In this document: positions 22,439 through 35,500 of the stretch, one piece after another
Layout: each line of letters begins with the position of its first letter
Position numbering within the stretch: position 1 is the first letter of the stretch
DNA from: Aporrectodea caliginosa
Taxonomy: Eukaryota > Annelida > Clitellata > Crassiclitellata > Lumbricidae
Direction of reading: 5' to 3'
Length of the DNA stretch: 64,000 nucleotides
Assembly (NCBI GenBank): GCA_020284085.1
Contig: JACEVL010006441.1
Location: forward strand, 1,902,501 to 1,966,500
The notes under the pieces: model-generated
What the model saw: the letters and a program-made list of their open reading frames with translations, nothing else
Told to the model about the DNA's origin: nothing
Database searches by the model: none
Position numbers and translations under genes: made by a program

Positions 22439-25400
22439 TCAGCAGTTTCAAATTGTATCTCGGAGGGCTGAATTTCTTCTCCTGATGGAACCACAACTTC
22501 AGAAATAACAGTTTCTGGAGTGACTTCACTAACGAGTTCAACAATCTGTGTTTCTCTCTTTTCTCCAGTCTCAGCAGTTGAAACTTCAAACTCAACCTCT
22601 GACGGCTGAATTTCTTCTCCAGTTGGAAACACAACTTCGGAAATAACGGTTTCTGGAGAGATCCTGCTTTCAGTTTCAATAGCCTGTGCCTCTTTCACTT
22701 CTCCTATCTCAGCAGTCGAAACTTCAAACTGTATTTCTGACGGTTGAATTTCTTCTCCTGATGGAGTGATAACTTCAGAAATAACAGTTTCTGGAGTGAC
22801 TTCACTAACGAGTTCAACAATCTGTGTTTCTCTCTTTTCTCCAGTCTCAGCAGTTGAAACTTCAAATTGTATCTCGGAAGGCTGAATTTCTTCTCCAGAT
22901 GGAGCCACAACTTCAGAAATAACAGTTTCTGGAGTGACTTCACTAACGAGTTCAACAATCTGTGTTTCTCTCTTTTCTCCAGTCTCAGCAGTCGAAACTT
23001 CGAATTGAATTTCCGAGGGCTGAATTTCTTCTCCTGAAGGAGCCACGAGTTCAGAAATAACAGTTTCTGGAGTGACTTCACTAACGAGTTCAACAATCTG
23101 TGTTTCTCTCTTTTCTCCAGGCTCAGCAGTTGAAACTTCAAATTGTATCTCGGAAGGCTGAATTTCTTCTCCAGATGGAGCCACAACTTCAGAAATAACA
23201 GTTTCTGGAGTGACTTCACTAACGAGTTCAACAATCTGTGTTTCTCTCTTTTCTCCAGTCTCAGCAGTCGAAACTTCGAATTGAATTTCCGAGGGCTGAA
23301 TTTCTTCTCCTGAAGGAGCCACGAGTTCAGAAATAACAGTTTCTGGAGTGACTTCACTAACGAGTTCAACAATCTGTGTTTCTCTCTTTTCTCCAGTCTC
23401 AGCAGTTGAAACTTCAAATTCTATCTCGGAGGGCTGAATTTCTTCTCCAGATGGAGCCACAACTTCAGAAATAACAGTTTCTGGAGTGATTTCACTAACG
23501 AGTTCAACAATCTGTGTTTCTCTCTTTTCTCCAGTCTCAGCAGTGGAAACTTCAAATTGTATCTCGGAGGGCTGGATTTCTTCTCCAGTTGGAGCCACAA
23601 CTTCATAAATAACAGTTTCTGGAGAGATCCTACTCTCAGCTTCAATAGCCTGTGCTTCTTTCACTTCTCCTATCTCAGCAGTCGAAACTTCAAATTGAAT
23701 TTCTGTGGGCTGAATTTCTTCTCCTGAAGGAGCCACGAGTTCAGAAATAACAGTTTCTGGAGTGACTTCACTAACGAGTTCAACAATCTGTGTTTCTCTC
23801 TTTTCTCCAGTCTCAGCAGTCGAAACTTCGAATTGAATTTCTGAGGGCTGAATTTCTTCTCCTGAAGGAGCCACGAGTTCAGAAATAACAGTTTCTGGAG
23901 TGACTTCACTAACGAGTTCAACAATCTGTGTTTCTCTCTTTCCTCCAGTCTCAGCAGTTGAAACTTCAAATTCTATCTCGGAGGGCTGAATTTCTTCCCC
24001 AGATGGAGCCACAACTTCAGAAATAACAGTTTCTGGAGTGATTTCACTAACGAGCTCAACAATCTGTGTTTCTCTCTTTTCTCCAGTCTCAGCAGTGGAA
24101 ACTTCAAATTGTATCTCGGAGGGCTGGATTTCTTCTCCAGTTGGAGACACAACTTCAGAAATAACAGTTTCTGGAGAGATCCTACTCTCAGCTTCAATAG
24201 CCTGTGCTTCTTTCACTTCTCCTATCTCAGCAGTCGAAACTTCGAATTGAATTTCTGAGGGCTGAATTTCTTCTCCTGAAGGAGCCACGAGTTCAGAAAT
24301 AACAGTTTCTGGAGTGACTTCACTAACGAGTTCAACAATCTGTGTTTCTCTCTTTTCTCCAGTCTCAGCAGTTGAAACTTCAAATTCTATCTCGGAGGGC
24401 TGAATTTCTTCTCCAGATGGAGCCACAACTTCAGAAATAACAGTTTCTGGAGTGATTTCACTAACGAGTTCAACAATCTGTGTTTCTCTCTTTTCTCCAG
24501 TCTCAGCAGTGGAAACTTCAAATTGTATCTCGGAGGGCTGGATTTCTTCTCCAGTTGGAGCCACAACTTCAGAAATAACAGTTTCTGGAGAGATCCTACT
24601 CTCAGCTTCAATAGCCTGTGCTTCTTTCACTTCTCCTATCTCAGCAGTCGAAACTTCAAATTGAATTTCTGTGGGCTGAATTTCTTCTCCTGAAGGAGCC
24701 ACGAGTTCAGAAATAACAGTTTCTGGAGTGACTTCACTAACGAGTTCAACAATCTGTGTTTCTCTCTTTTCTCCAGTCTCAGCAGTTGAAACTTCAAATT
24801 GTATCTCGGAGGGCTGAATTTCTTCTCCAGATGGAGCCACAACTTCAGAAATAACAGTTTCTGGAGTGACTTCACTAACGAGTTCAACAATCTGTGTTTC
24901 TCTCTTTTCTCCAGTCTCAGCAGTTGAAACTTCAAATTCTATCTCGGAGGGCTGAATTTCTTCTCCAGATGGAGCCACAACTTCAGAAATAACAGTTTCT
25001 GGAGTGATTTCACTAACGAGTTCAACAATCTGTGTTTCTCTCTTTTCTCCAGTCTCAGCAGTGGAAACTTCAAATTGTATCTCGGAGGGCTGGATTTCTT
25101 CTCCAGTTGGAGCCACAACTTCAGAAATAACAGTTTCTGGAGAGATTCTACTCTCAGCTTCAATAGCCTGTGCTTCTTTCACTTCTCCTATCTCAGCAGT
25201 CGAAACTTCAAATTGAATTTCTGTGGGCTGAATTTCTTCTCCTGAAGGAGCCACGAGTTCAGAAATAACAGTTTCTGGAGTGACTTCACTAACGAGTTCA
25301 ACAATCTGTGTTTCTCTCTTTTCTCCAGTCTCAGCAGTTGAAACTTCAAATTGTATCTCGGAGGGCTGGATTTCTTCTCCAGATGGAGCCACAACTTCAT

Positions 25401-28400
25401 AAATAACAGTTTCTGGAGTGACTTCACTAACGAGTTCAACAATCTGTGTTTCTCTCTTTTCTCCAGTCTCAGCAGTTGAAACCTCAAACTCAACCTCTGA
25501 CGGCTGAATTTCTTCTCCAGTTGGAAACACAACTTCGGAAATAACGGTTTCTGGAGAGATCCTGCTTTCAGTTTCAATAGCTTGTGCCTCTTTCACTTCT
25601 CCTATTTCAGCAGTTGAAACTTCAAACTGTATTTCTGATGGTTGAATTTCTTCTCCTGATGGAGTGATAACTTCAGAAATAACAGTTTCTGGAGTGACTT
25701 CACTAACGAGTTCAACAATCTGTGTTTCTCTCTTTTCTCCAGTCTCAGCAGTTGAAACTTCAAATTCTATCTCGGAAGGCTGAATTTCTTCTCCAGATGG
25801 AGCCACAACTTCAGAAATAACAGTTTCTGGAGTGATTTCACTAACGAGTTCAACAATCTGTGTTTCTCTCTTTTCTCCTGTCTCAGCAGTTGAAACTTCA
25901 AATTGTATCTCGGAGGGCTGGATTTCTTCTCCAGTTGGAGCCACAACTTCAGAAATAACAGTTTCTGGAGAGATCCTACTCTCAGCTTCAATAGCCTGTG
26001 CTTCTTTCACTTCTCCTATCTCAGCAGTCGAAACTTCAAATTGAATTTCTGTGGGCTGAATTTCTTCTCCTGAAGGAGCCACGAGTTCAGAAATAACAGT
26101 TTCTGGAGTGACTTCACTAACGAGTTCAACAATCTGTGTTTCTCTCTTTTCTCCAGTCTCAGCAGTTGAAACTTCAAATTGTATCTCGGAGGGCTGAATT
26201 TCTTCTCCAGATGGAACCACAACTTCAGAAATAACAGTTTCAGACTTCAATAACTGTGTTTCTCCTATCTCAGCAGTCGAAACTTCGAATTGAATTTCTG
26301 AGGGCTGATTTCTTCTCCTGAAGGAGCCACGAGTTCAGAAATAACAGTTTCTGGAGTGACTTCACTAACGAGTTCAACAATCTGTGTTTCTCTCTTTTCT
26401 CCAGTCTCAGCAGTCGAAACTTCGAATTGAATTTCTGAGGGCTGAATTTCTTCTCCTGAAGGAGCCACGAGTTCAGAAATAACAGTTTCTGGAGTGACTT
26501 CACTAACGAGTTCAACAATCTGTGTTTCTCTCTTTTCTCCAGTCTCAGCAGTTGAAACTTCAAATTCTATCTCGGAGGGCTGAATTTCTTCTCCAGATGG
26601 AGCCACAACTTCAGAAATAACAGTTTCTGGAGTGATTTCACTAACGAGTTCAACAATCTGTGTTTCTCTCTTTTCTCCAGTCTCAGCAGTGAAACTTCAA
26701 ATTTTCTTCTCCAGTTGGAGCCACAACTTCAGAAATAACAGTTTCTGGAGAGATCCTACTCTCAGCTTCAATAGCCTGTGCTTCTTTCACTTCTCCTATC
26801 TCAGCAGTCGAAACTTCAAATTGAATTTCTGAGGGCTGAATTTCTTCTCCTGAAGGAGCCACGAGTTCAGAAATAACAGTTTCTGGAGTGACTTCACTAA
26901 CGAGTTCAACAATCTGTGTTTCTCTCTTTTCTCCAGTCTCAGCAGTTGAAATTTCAAATTGAATCTCTGAGGGCTGAATTTCTTCTCCTGATGGAGCCAC
27001 AACTTCAGAAATAACAGTTTCTGGAGTGACTTCACTAACGAGTTCAACAATCTGTGTTTCTCTCTTTTCTCCAGTCTCAGCAGTTGAAACTTCAAATTGT
27101 ATCTCGGAGGGCTGGATTTCTTCTCCAGTTGGAAACACAACTTCAGAAATAACGGTTTCTGGAGAGATCCTACTCTCAACTTCAATAGCCTGTGCTTCTT
27201 TCACTTCTCCTATCTCAGCAGTTGAAACTTCAAATTGAATTTCTGAGGGCTGAATTTCTTCTCCAGTTGGAAGCACAACTTCAGAAATAACGGTTTCTGG
27301 AGAGATACTCTCAACTTCAATAGCCTGTGCTTCTTTCAATCTCAGCCTGTGCTTCAAATTTCTGAGGGCTGAATTTCTTCTCCAGTTGGAAGCACAACTT
27401 CAGAAATAACGGTTTCTGGAGAGATCCTGCTTCTATCGAGGCAGTAGAAACTTCAAATTGTATCTCTGATGGTTGAATTTCTTCTCCTGAAGGAGCCACG
27501 AGTTCAGAAATAACAGTTTCGGGAGTGACTTCACTAACGAGTTCAACAATCTGTGTTTCTCTCTTTTCTCCAGTTTCCGCGGTTGAAACTTCAAATTGTA
27601 TCTCAGACGGCTGAATTTCTTCTCCAGTTGGAAACACAACTTCAGAAATAACGGTCTCTGGAGAGATCCTACTCTCAACTTCAATAGCCTGTGCTTCTTT
27701 CACTTCTCCTATCTCCGCAGTCAAGACTTCAAATTGAATTTCTGAGGGCTGAATTTCTTCTCCTGAAGGAGCCACGAGTTCAGAAATAACAGTTTCTGGA
27801 GTGACTTCACTAACGAGTTCAACAATCTGTGTTTCTCTCTTTTCTCCTGTCTCAGCAGTCGAAATTTCAAATTGTATCTCTGATGGTTGAATTTCTTCTC
27901 CAGATGGTAGCACGACTTCAGATATAACGGTTTCTGGTGTGACTTCACTAACAATTTCCAAGATTTGCATTTCTGCTTTCTCTCCTGTCTCAGCAGTTGA
28001 AACTTCAAACTGTATTTCAGAAGGTTGAATTTCTTCTCCAGCTGGTATAACAACCTCAGAAATAATAGTTTCTGGTGTGACTTCACTAACAATCTCAAAG
28101 ATTTGCGTTTCTGCTTTCTCACCTGTCTCAGCAGTTGAAACGTCAAACTGTATTTCAGAAGGTTGAATTTCTTCTCCAGCTGGTATGACAACCTTAGAAA
28201 TAATAGTTTCTGGTGTGACTTCACTCACAATCTCCAAGATTTGCGTTTCTGCTTTCTCTCCTGTCTCAGCAGTTGAAACTTCAAACTGTATTTCAGAAGG
28301 TTGAATTTCTTCTCCAGCCGGTATAACAACCTCAGAAATAATAGTTTCTGGTGTGACTTCACTCACAATCTCCAAGATTTGCGTTTCTGCTTTCTCTCCT

Positions 28401-31400
28401 GTCTCAGCAGTTGAAACTTCAAAATGTATTTCAGAAGGCTGAATTTCTTCTCCAGCTGGTATAACAACCTCAGAAATAACAGTTTCTGGTGTGACTTCAC
28501 TAACAATCTCCAAGATTTGCGTTTCTGCTTTCTCTCTTGTCACAGCAGTTGAAACTTCAAACTGTATTTCAGAAGGTTGAATTTCTTCTCCAGCTGGTAT
28601 AACAACCTCAGAGATAATAGTTTCTGGTGTGACTTCACTAACAATCTCCAAGATTTGCGTTTCTGCTTTCTCTCCTGTCTCAGCAGTTGAAACGTCAAAC
28701 TGTATTTCAGACGGTTGAATTTCTTCTCCAGCTGGTATAACAACTTCAGAAATAATAGTTTCTGGTGTGACTTCACTAACAATCTCGAAGATTTGCGTTT
28801 CTGCTTTCTCTCCTGTCTCAGCAGTTGAAACTTCAAACTGTATTTCAGAAGGTTGAATTTCTTCTCCAGCTGGTATAACAACCTCAGAAATAACAGTTTC
28901 TGGAGTGACTTCACTAACAATCTCCAAGATTTGCGTTTCTGCTTTCTCTCTGGTCTCAGCAGTTGAAACTTCAAACTGTATTTCAGAAGGTTGAATTTCT
29001 TCTCCAGCTGGTATAACAACCTTAGAAATAACAGTTTCTGGAGTGACTTCACTAACAATCTCCAAGATTTGCGTTTCTGCTTTCTCTCTTGTCTCAGCAG
29101 TTGAAACTTCAAACTGTATTTCAGAAGGTTGAATTTCTTCTCCAGCTGGTATAACAACCTCAGAGATAATAGTTTCTGGTGTGACTTCACTAACAATCTC
29201 CAAGATTTGCGTTTCTGCTTTCTCTCCTGTCTCAGCAGTTGAAACTTCAAACTGTATTTCAGACGGTTGAATTTCTTCTCCAGCTGGTATAACAACTTCA
29301 GAAATAACAGTTTCTGGTGTGACTTCACTAACAATCTCGAAGATTTGCGTTTCTGCTTTCTCTCCTGTCTCAACAGTTGAAACTTCAAACTGTATTTGAG
29401 AAGGTTGAATTTCTTCTCCAGCTGGTATAACAACCTCAGAAATAACAGTTTCTGGAGTGACTTCACTAACAATCTCAAAGATTTGCGTTTCCGCTTTCTC
29501 TCCTGTCTCAGCAGTTGAAACATCAAACTGTATTTCAGAAGGTTGAATTTCTACTCCAGATGGTACAACAACCTCAGAGATAACAGTTTCTGGTGTGACT
29601 TCACTAACAATTTCGAAGATTTGCATTTCTGCTTTCTCTGTTGTCTCAGCAGTTGAAACGTCAAACTGTATTTCAGAAGGTTGAATTTCTTCTCCAGCTG
29701 GTATAACAACCTCAGAGATAACAGTTTCTGGTGTGACTTCACTAACAATCTCAAAAATTTGCGTTTCTGCTTTCTCTCCTGTCTCAGCAGTTGAAACGTC
29801 AAACTGTATTTCAGAAGGTTGAATTTCTACTCCAGATGGTACAACAACCTCAGAGATAACAGTTTCTGGTGTGACTTCACTAACAATTTCGAAGATTTGC
29901 GTTTCTGCTTTCTCTCTTGTCTCAGCAGTTGAAACGTCAAACTGTATTTCAGAAGGTTGAATTTCCTCTCCAGATGGTATAACAACCTCAGAAATAACAG
30001 TTTCTGGTGTGACCTCACTCACAATCTCCAAGATTTGCGTTTCTGTTTTCTCTCCTGTCTCAGCAGTTGAAATTTCAAACTGAATTTCAGAAGGTTGAAT
30101 TTCTTCTCCAGATGGTATAACAACCTCAGAAATAACAGTTTCTGGTGTGACTTCACTAACAATCTCAAAGATTTGCGTTTCTGCTTTCTCTCCTGTCTCA
30201 GCAGTTGAAACTTCAAACTGTATTTCAGAAGGTTGAATTTCTTCTCCAGATGGTATAACAACCTCAGAAATAACAGTTTCTGGTGTGACTTCACTAACAA
30301 TCTCAAAGATTTGCGTTTCTGCTTTCTCTCCTGTCTCAGCAGTTGAAACTTCAAACTGTATTTCAGAAGGCTGAATTTCTTCTCCAGCTGGTATAACAAC
30401 CTCAGAAATAACAGTTTCTGGTGTGACTTCACTAACAATCTCCAAGATTTGCGTTTCTGCTTTCTCTCTTGTCTCAGCAGTTGAAACTTCAAACTGTATT
30501 TCAGAAGGTTGAATTTCTTCTCCAGCTGGTATAACAACCTCAGAGATAACAGTTTCTGGGGAGATCCTACTTTGAATTTCAATGGCCTGTGTTTCTGTCT
30601 TTTCTTCGGTCTCTGCAGTTGAAATTTCAAACTGTACTTCTGAAGCTTGAATTTCCTCTCCAACTGGAAGAACAATTTCTGAGATTACAGTTTCTGGTTT
30701 AGTGTCTGTCACAATTTCAAATGTTTGTATTTCTCTCTTTTGCTCCACATCAGCTGTTGAGATTTCAAAGTGCACTTCAGCTGGTTTAATTTCCTCTCCA
30801 ACTGGAAATTGAAGTTCTGAGATTACAGTTTCTGGTTTGGTTTCTGTCACAATTTCAAAGGTTTGTATTTCTGTCTTTTGCTCCACTTCAGCTGTTGAAA
30901 TTTCAAAGTGCACTTCAGTTGGTTTAATTTCCTCTCCAACTGGAAATTGAAGTTCGGAGATTACAGTTTCTGGTTTGGTTTCTTGCACAATTTCAAAGGT
31001 TTGTATTTCTGTCTTTTGCTCCACATCAGCTGTTGAGATTTCAAAGTGCACTTCAGCTGGTTTAATTTCCTCTCCAACTGGAAATTGAAGTTCGGAGATT
31101 ACAGTTTCTGGTTTGGTTTCTGTCACAATTTCAAAAGTTTGTATTTCTGTCTTTTGCTCCACTTCAGCTGTTGATATTTCAAAGTGCACTTCAGCCGGTT
31201 TAATTTCCTCTTCAATTGGAAAAACAATTTCTGAGATTACAGTTTCTGGTTTCATTTCTGTCACAATCTCAAAGGTTTGTATTTCTCTCTGTTGCTCCAC
31301 ATCAGCTGTTGAGATTTCAAAGTGCACTTCAGCTGGTTTAATTTCCTCTCCAACTGGAAATTGAAGTTCGGAGATTACAGTTTCTGGTTTGGTTTCTGTC

Positions 31401-34272
31401 ACAATTTCAAAAGTTTGTATTTCTCTCTGTTGCTCCACTTCAGCTGTTGAGATTTCAAAGTGCACTTCAGCCGGTTTAATTTCCTCTCCAACTGGAAATT
31501 GAAGTTCGGAGATTACAGTTTCTGGTTTCATTTCTGTCACAATCTCAAAGGTTTGTATTTCTCTCTGTTGCTCCACATCAGCTGTTGAGATTTCAAAGTG
31601 CACTTCAGCTGGTTTAATTTCCTCTCCAACTGGAAATTGAAGTTCTGAGATTACAGTTTCTGGTTTGGTTTCGGTCACAATTTCAGAGGTTTGTATTTCT
31701 GTCTTTTGCTCCACTTCAGCTGTTGAGATTTCAAAGTGCACTTCAGCTGGTTTAATTTCCTCTCCAACTGGAAATTGAAGTTCTGAGATTACAGTTTCTG
31801 GTTTGGTTTCTGTCACAATTTCAAAGGTTTGTATTTCTGTCTTTTGCTCCACTTCTGCTGTTGAGATTTCAAAGTGCACTTCAGCTGGTTTAATTTCCTC
31901 TCCAATTGGAAAAACAATTTCCGAGATGACTGTTTCTGGCTTAGTTTCTGTCACAATCTCAATCGTTTGCGTTTCCTGTTTTTGCTCCACTTCAGCTGTT
32001 GAGATTTCAAAGTGCACTTCGGCTGGTTTAATTTCCTCTCCAATTGGAAGAACAATTTCTGAGATTACAGTTTCTGGTTTGGTTTTTTGCACAATTTCAA
32101 CGGTTTGTATTTCTCTCTTTTGCTCCATTTCAGCTGTTGAGATTTCAAAGTGCACTTCAGCTGGTTTAATTTCCTCTCCAACTGGAAATTGAAGTTCGGA
32201 GATTACAGTTTCTGGTTTCGTTTCTGTCACAATCTCAATTGTTTGTGTTTCCTGCTTTTGCTCCACTTCAGCTGTTGAGATTTCAAAGTGCACTTCTGCT
32301 GGTTTAATTTCCTCTCCAACTGGAAAAACAATTTCTGAGATCACTGTTTCTGGTTTAGTTTCTGTCACAATTTCAAAGGTTTGTATTTCTCTCTTTTGCT
32401 CTACATCAGCTGTTGAGATTTCAAAGTGCACTTCAGCTGGTTTAATTTCCTCTCCAATTGGAAAAACATTTTCTGAGATTACAGTTTCTGGTTTCATTTC
32501 TGTCACAATCTCAAATGTTTGTATTTCACTCTTTTGCTCCATTTCAGCTGTTGAGATTTCAAAGTGCACTTCAGCCGGTTTAATTTCCTCTCCAACTGGA
32601 AATAGAAGTTCTGAGATTACAGTTTCTGGTTTGGTTTCCACAATTTGTTCGATCTGAGTATGTTTTATTTCTCTTGTGTCTGTAGAAATATGAAATTCAA
32701 TATCAGACCATTCTTGTTTCTCTCCCAAAGTGATTTCGAATTCTGAAGTAACTGTTTCTGGTTCAGCTTCCGAGAGAAGGTGGTGAGTAACAATTCTGTG
32801 TTCCGTTTCTACAACAGAAATTTCAGGCTTCTCTTCTTCAAACATGATCATCATTTCTGAGGTCACTTTTGTAACTGGCTCTTGTTTGATTTCCGTGGGT
32901 TGCGGAACTATAACTTCTGCTTTACCAATTTCTATCTCAATCTCAGAAAATGTTGCTCCTTCTGGTACGGGAACTGTAATTCCACTTTCAAAAGTTTCAC
33001 GACGATCCATATCCTTTTGCTCAAATACTCGAGTAAATTTTCGTTCTTTAACTTGTGCTTTACTAAGTTCCAGCTGTATCTCAGCTGGCCTTGGTTGTTC
33101 ACCTATTGGTGTCACAATTCCCTCTGTGACGGTTTCAGTTTGTATAGCATCTTTCTGAATGCCAACCCGTGCTGCCTGTGGCATCTTCACAGCGGCTGCC
33201 CCAACCTCAAGAGTTATCTCTGTGGGAGTCACTTCGATGCCAGACGGAACAACAATTCTTTCTTCCATCGTTTCTTGTCTAGTTTCTGCCTCCTGGATCA
33301 TGGTTAGCATGAGTTTCCTTGCGTCTTCTGTAGCTTTCGTAATTTCAGCTTCAAGTGAAATTTCCAGTGGAAGAACAGCCAGGTGTGATTCTGATACGAA
33401 CTCACGAGGCTCAACATCGGGACTGACCCTTTCTGCCACTGGTTGGACTTCTGTAAACTCTCGAAAGGATTTTAATGCCATTGTTATTTCAGATTCCTCA
33501 GCTTCTTTGCTTGTCGCTGATTCTGGTACAATAGGAGACAAGCCCTCAGAGAAATCTTCGTGTTTCAGTTCTGCAGCAGCCTGCACAGTTGTACGAGTAG
33601 GGTTTGGGAGTTTTACTGAAGCCACAGACGATTCAAAGGTCACACTTTCAGATATTACTTTCTGTTCAGTCATCATGGTCACGCCCTCTGAGAAAACCTC
33701 TGTCCTGAGCTCGGTAGCTTGAACATGAGCTCGAGTAGGTTGTGGTAGTTTCACCATCGCAGAAGTCACTGTAGCTGGAATGTCGTCTGGTGAGACCTCC
33801 TCTGCCGTCTCTGGAACAAACTCACCTGAAATGACATCGGTTTTAAGTAGGTCAGCTTGCTGAATCTGAGCTCTCTGAGGTTTTGGCAGATGCTTCTGAG
33901 CCCGCACGTGTTGTGGCATTTCTTCATGAGAGGCGTGCGCTGCTTCTGGTTTAGTCACTTCTTCAGTAACCCGTTCTGGTGAAGTACGCTGAGCCTGCTC
34001 CAGGACTTGTGATGGCTTGGGTAGTTCAACAGCAGCAACAATGGTATCCTCGTGAACAGCGTCTCCCTCTGTGGCCTTTTCACTCTTCCCCTCAAATGGC
34101 CATATCTCTCCAGCTATGAATTCGTGAGCTATTATTTCATGAGTAGGTGTAACACGTGATGCTTTTGGCTGCGCTATTTTTACTGTAGCAACAGTCATCT
34201 GGATATGTTGTGGCTTAACTGATTCTTCAGAAACTCTTATCAATCCCTCCTGTGTGAATTCCAATGGTAGTT
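22439..34272 (-). CDS. Exon 21: 11.8-kb giant exon of acidic 46-residue repeats
   Basis: The opening ~540 residues (34.27-32.65 kb) are diverged repeat-like sequence, for example EEIQPSEI-like pieces and PQPTRAHVQATELRTE. Three repeat blocks follow. Every unit has a core such as ETVISEVVAPSGEEIQ, then PSEIQFEVSTAETGEK, then RETQIVELVSEVTP. Each unit has about 11 Glu, few Lys/Arg, one or two Pro and no Cys, giving a net charge near -8 or -9. The exon ends ...TAE across GA|GTAAGT (phase 2). The likely role is an entropic or electrostatic spring (inference from titin relatives). The frame is broken in the 26.2-27.4 kb stretch; elsewhere it is clean over more than 10 kb. Confidence 0.92.
22440..27900 (-). 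repeat. Repeat block C in exon 21 (about 40 units, higher-order)
   Basis: Two unit types alternate. One carries GEKRETQIVELVSEVTP, the other GEVKEAQAIEAESRISP. The second type recurs after 3, 4 or 6 units (414, 552 and 828 bp), giving a higher-order repeat. Nucleotide identity between equivalent units is very high. The block contains the damaged stretch. Confidence 0.9.
26250..27440 (-). other. Frame-damaged stretch inside exon 21
   Basis: Against the consensus unit I count deletions of about 34 bp (near 27430), 16 bp (near 27340), 20 bp (near 26695), 1 bp (near 26307) and an in-frame 27 bp (near 26255). The canonical repeat peptide continues in a different frame in each piece. A TGA at 26683-26685 follows the 20-bp loss. 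Losses sum to 98 bp and do not restore frame. Misassembly of near-identical repeats is the simplest explanation; a real truncating lesion is the alternative. Confidence 0.85.
27900..30660 (-). repeat. Repeat block B in exon 21 (about 20 units)
   Basis: 138-bp units with GEEIQPSEIQFEVSTAETGE followed by KAETQILEIVSEVTP and ETVISEVVIPA. Adjacent units are nearly identical at the nucleotide level, including synonymous sites, which points to recent amplification or conversion. Confidence 0.9.
30660..32640 (-). repeat. Repeat block A in exon 21 (about 14 units)
   Basis: 138-bp units with GEEIKPAEVHFEISTAEVEQ followed by TEIQTFEIVTETKPETVI. Units differ mainly at EVEQK/DVEQQ/EMEQK and at SELQFPV/SEIVFPI. 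This is the least acidic of the three blocks because of the extra Lys and His. Confidence 0.88.
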
Positions 34273-35118
34273 CTGAAAAGACAAAGGTTCAAATCAACAG
34301 TTATAAGAATTGTTCAAGTCTATAGATATAAACAAGCCACAATATAACAATCACAGCATAGAATTGACGAACTCTGCTCACTAATCATGTGGAGGGCAGT
34401 AGCCAAGATGTTAAGAGTGCTCAGTTCGTAATGCAGAAGGTACAACTTCAAACCTCCCATGAAACAGTTACCAGGTATGGAGCAAGTCTTTCACACACAA
34501 TTCTGTCATGCCTGATATTATATTTATTAACCTTGCACATGTAATAAAAGCAATATAAGAAAAATGATAATAACTATAGTCACTATTGCAATATCCAACA
34601 GAAATTACAATTAAAATTACATCTGTGATCACAACAGAAATTATAAACGCTCTGCTTCTTCAGCACTCTACTAAAGTTAACTTGAAAGAACTCCACTCTT
34701 ACTAGTAACATCTTTTAGCATCAGACAATATCATGGCCAGAAAAAGCACAGACATATACTGTCCCAAGTAAAACCACGATCAACTCATTAATTCTTTAGT
34801 ACCGTAAAAAGTTCAGTGAGCGAACTACTGTAAACTTTAAAAAGTAATTTTGCTTCTCCAAACACTACTTTTTAGAGTGTAGCTTAATCATAAGAACTCT
34901 CACTGAAGTTTAGAAAGCTAAGTCAAGGGAAGTAGCACCGGTGAATAAGCTGGTCTCCCTGACACGATTTTAGTGTGGCGCTAAGAAATTTTACATTAAC
35001 TTACATTACTCGCAAGCACTCAGTCAATGAGAATCAACAATAGATAGCAGTGAGTAAGGTTCAGACCCGAGTCTTTACTGAAATTAGTTTCCAGGGACTG
35101 AAACCAATTTAAACTTAC
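34273..35118. other. Intron between exons 21 and 20, with SINE-like pieces
   Basis: At 34385-34520 a tRNA-related element has TAGCCAAGATG (A-box-like) and AACTTCAAACC (B-box-like). At 34925-35070 a second repeat has GTGAATAAGCTGGTCTCCC and GGTTCAGACCCGAG. Both calls are weak individually. Confidence 0.45.
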
Positions 35119-35232
35119 CAACATCCTGTAGCTTAGGAAGCCTCATTCCAGTGCTGGTGATGGTAGTTTCCGTTCTCCTCTCACCTCTTGTCATCTGGAT
35201 GTGTCGTTCCGTTCGATGGGTTGTCACTTCAG
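35119..35232 (-). CDS. Exon 20: basic 38-residue linker
   Basis: It encodes EVTTHRTERHIQMTRGERR, TETTITSTGMRLPK and LQDV. It is Arg/His-rich and sits directly before the extremely acidic exon 21. Phase 1-1. Acceptor ctttcag|CT, donor GTTG|GTAAGT. There is no homology signature, and the call rests on splice sites and exact phase fit between exons 19 and 21. Confidence 0.78.
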
Positions 35233-35454
35233 CTGAAAGATTCAAGTAAATAAAACCTATATTTTCAGAAGTATGTATTTATGTAATTTGAGAAGTTGTA
35301 GTACTAACTTCACACGCATCTGTTTGCTTCAAGATCCTGCAATATCACTGCAGGGATTTCAAGGGATGTTGAAGATATATTGTTGATGTCATCTTATTCA
35401 CAGCTATAGTTACATAGTCTTGCACATAATCTTGAAGTATTTCCATGTTGACTT

Positions 35455-35464
35455 ATAAATAATA

Positions 35465-35500
<36 letters not shown>
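35455..35500. repeat. (AAT)n microsatellite
   Basis: About a dozen ATA/AAT triplets. The minus strand reads as poly-Leu, which is not a gene. Confidence 0.85.

Noticed and set aside
22422..30675. Long minus-strand Leu/Lys-rich frames inside exon 21 (for example 22704-23417 and 28540-29526)
   Set aside because: They are the alternative frame of the same repeat units and stop at each variant unit. The canonical frame joins to both flanking exons.
22439..32640. CRISPR-like regular spacing of repeats
   Set aside because: The period is 138 bp with no unique spacers, it encodes protein in one frame, and the context is a eukaryotic gene.
31113..33722. Plus-strand Ser/Ile/Cys-rich frames over exon 21 (for example 33159-33722)
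   Set aside because: Reverse-strand shadows of the coding repeats, with no independent support.
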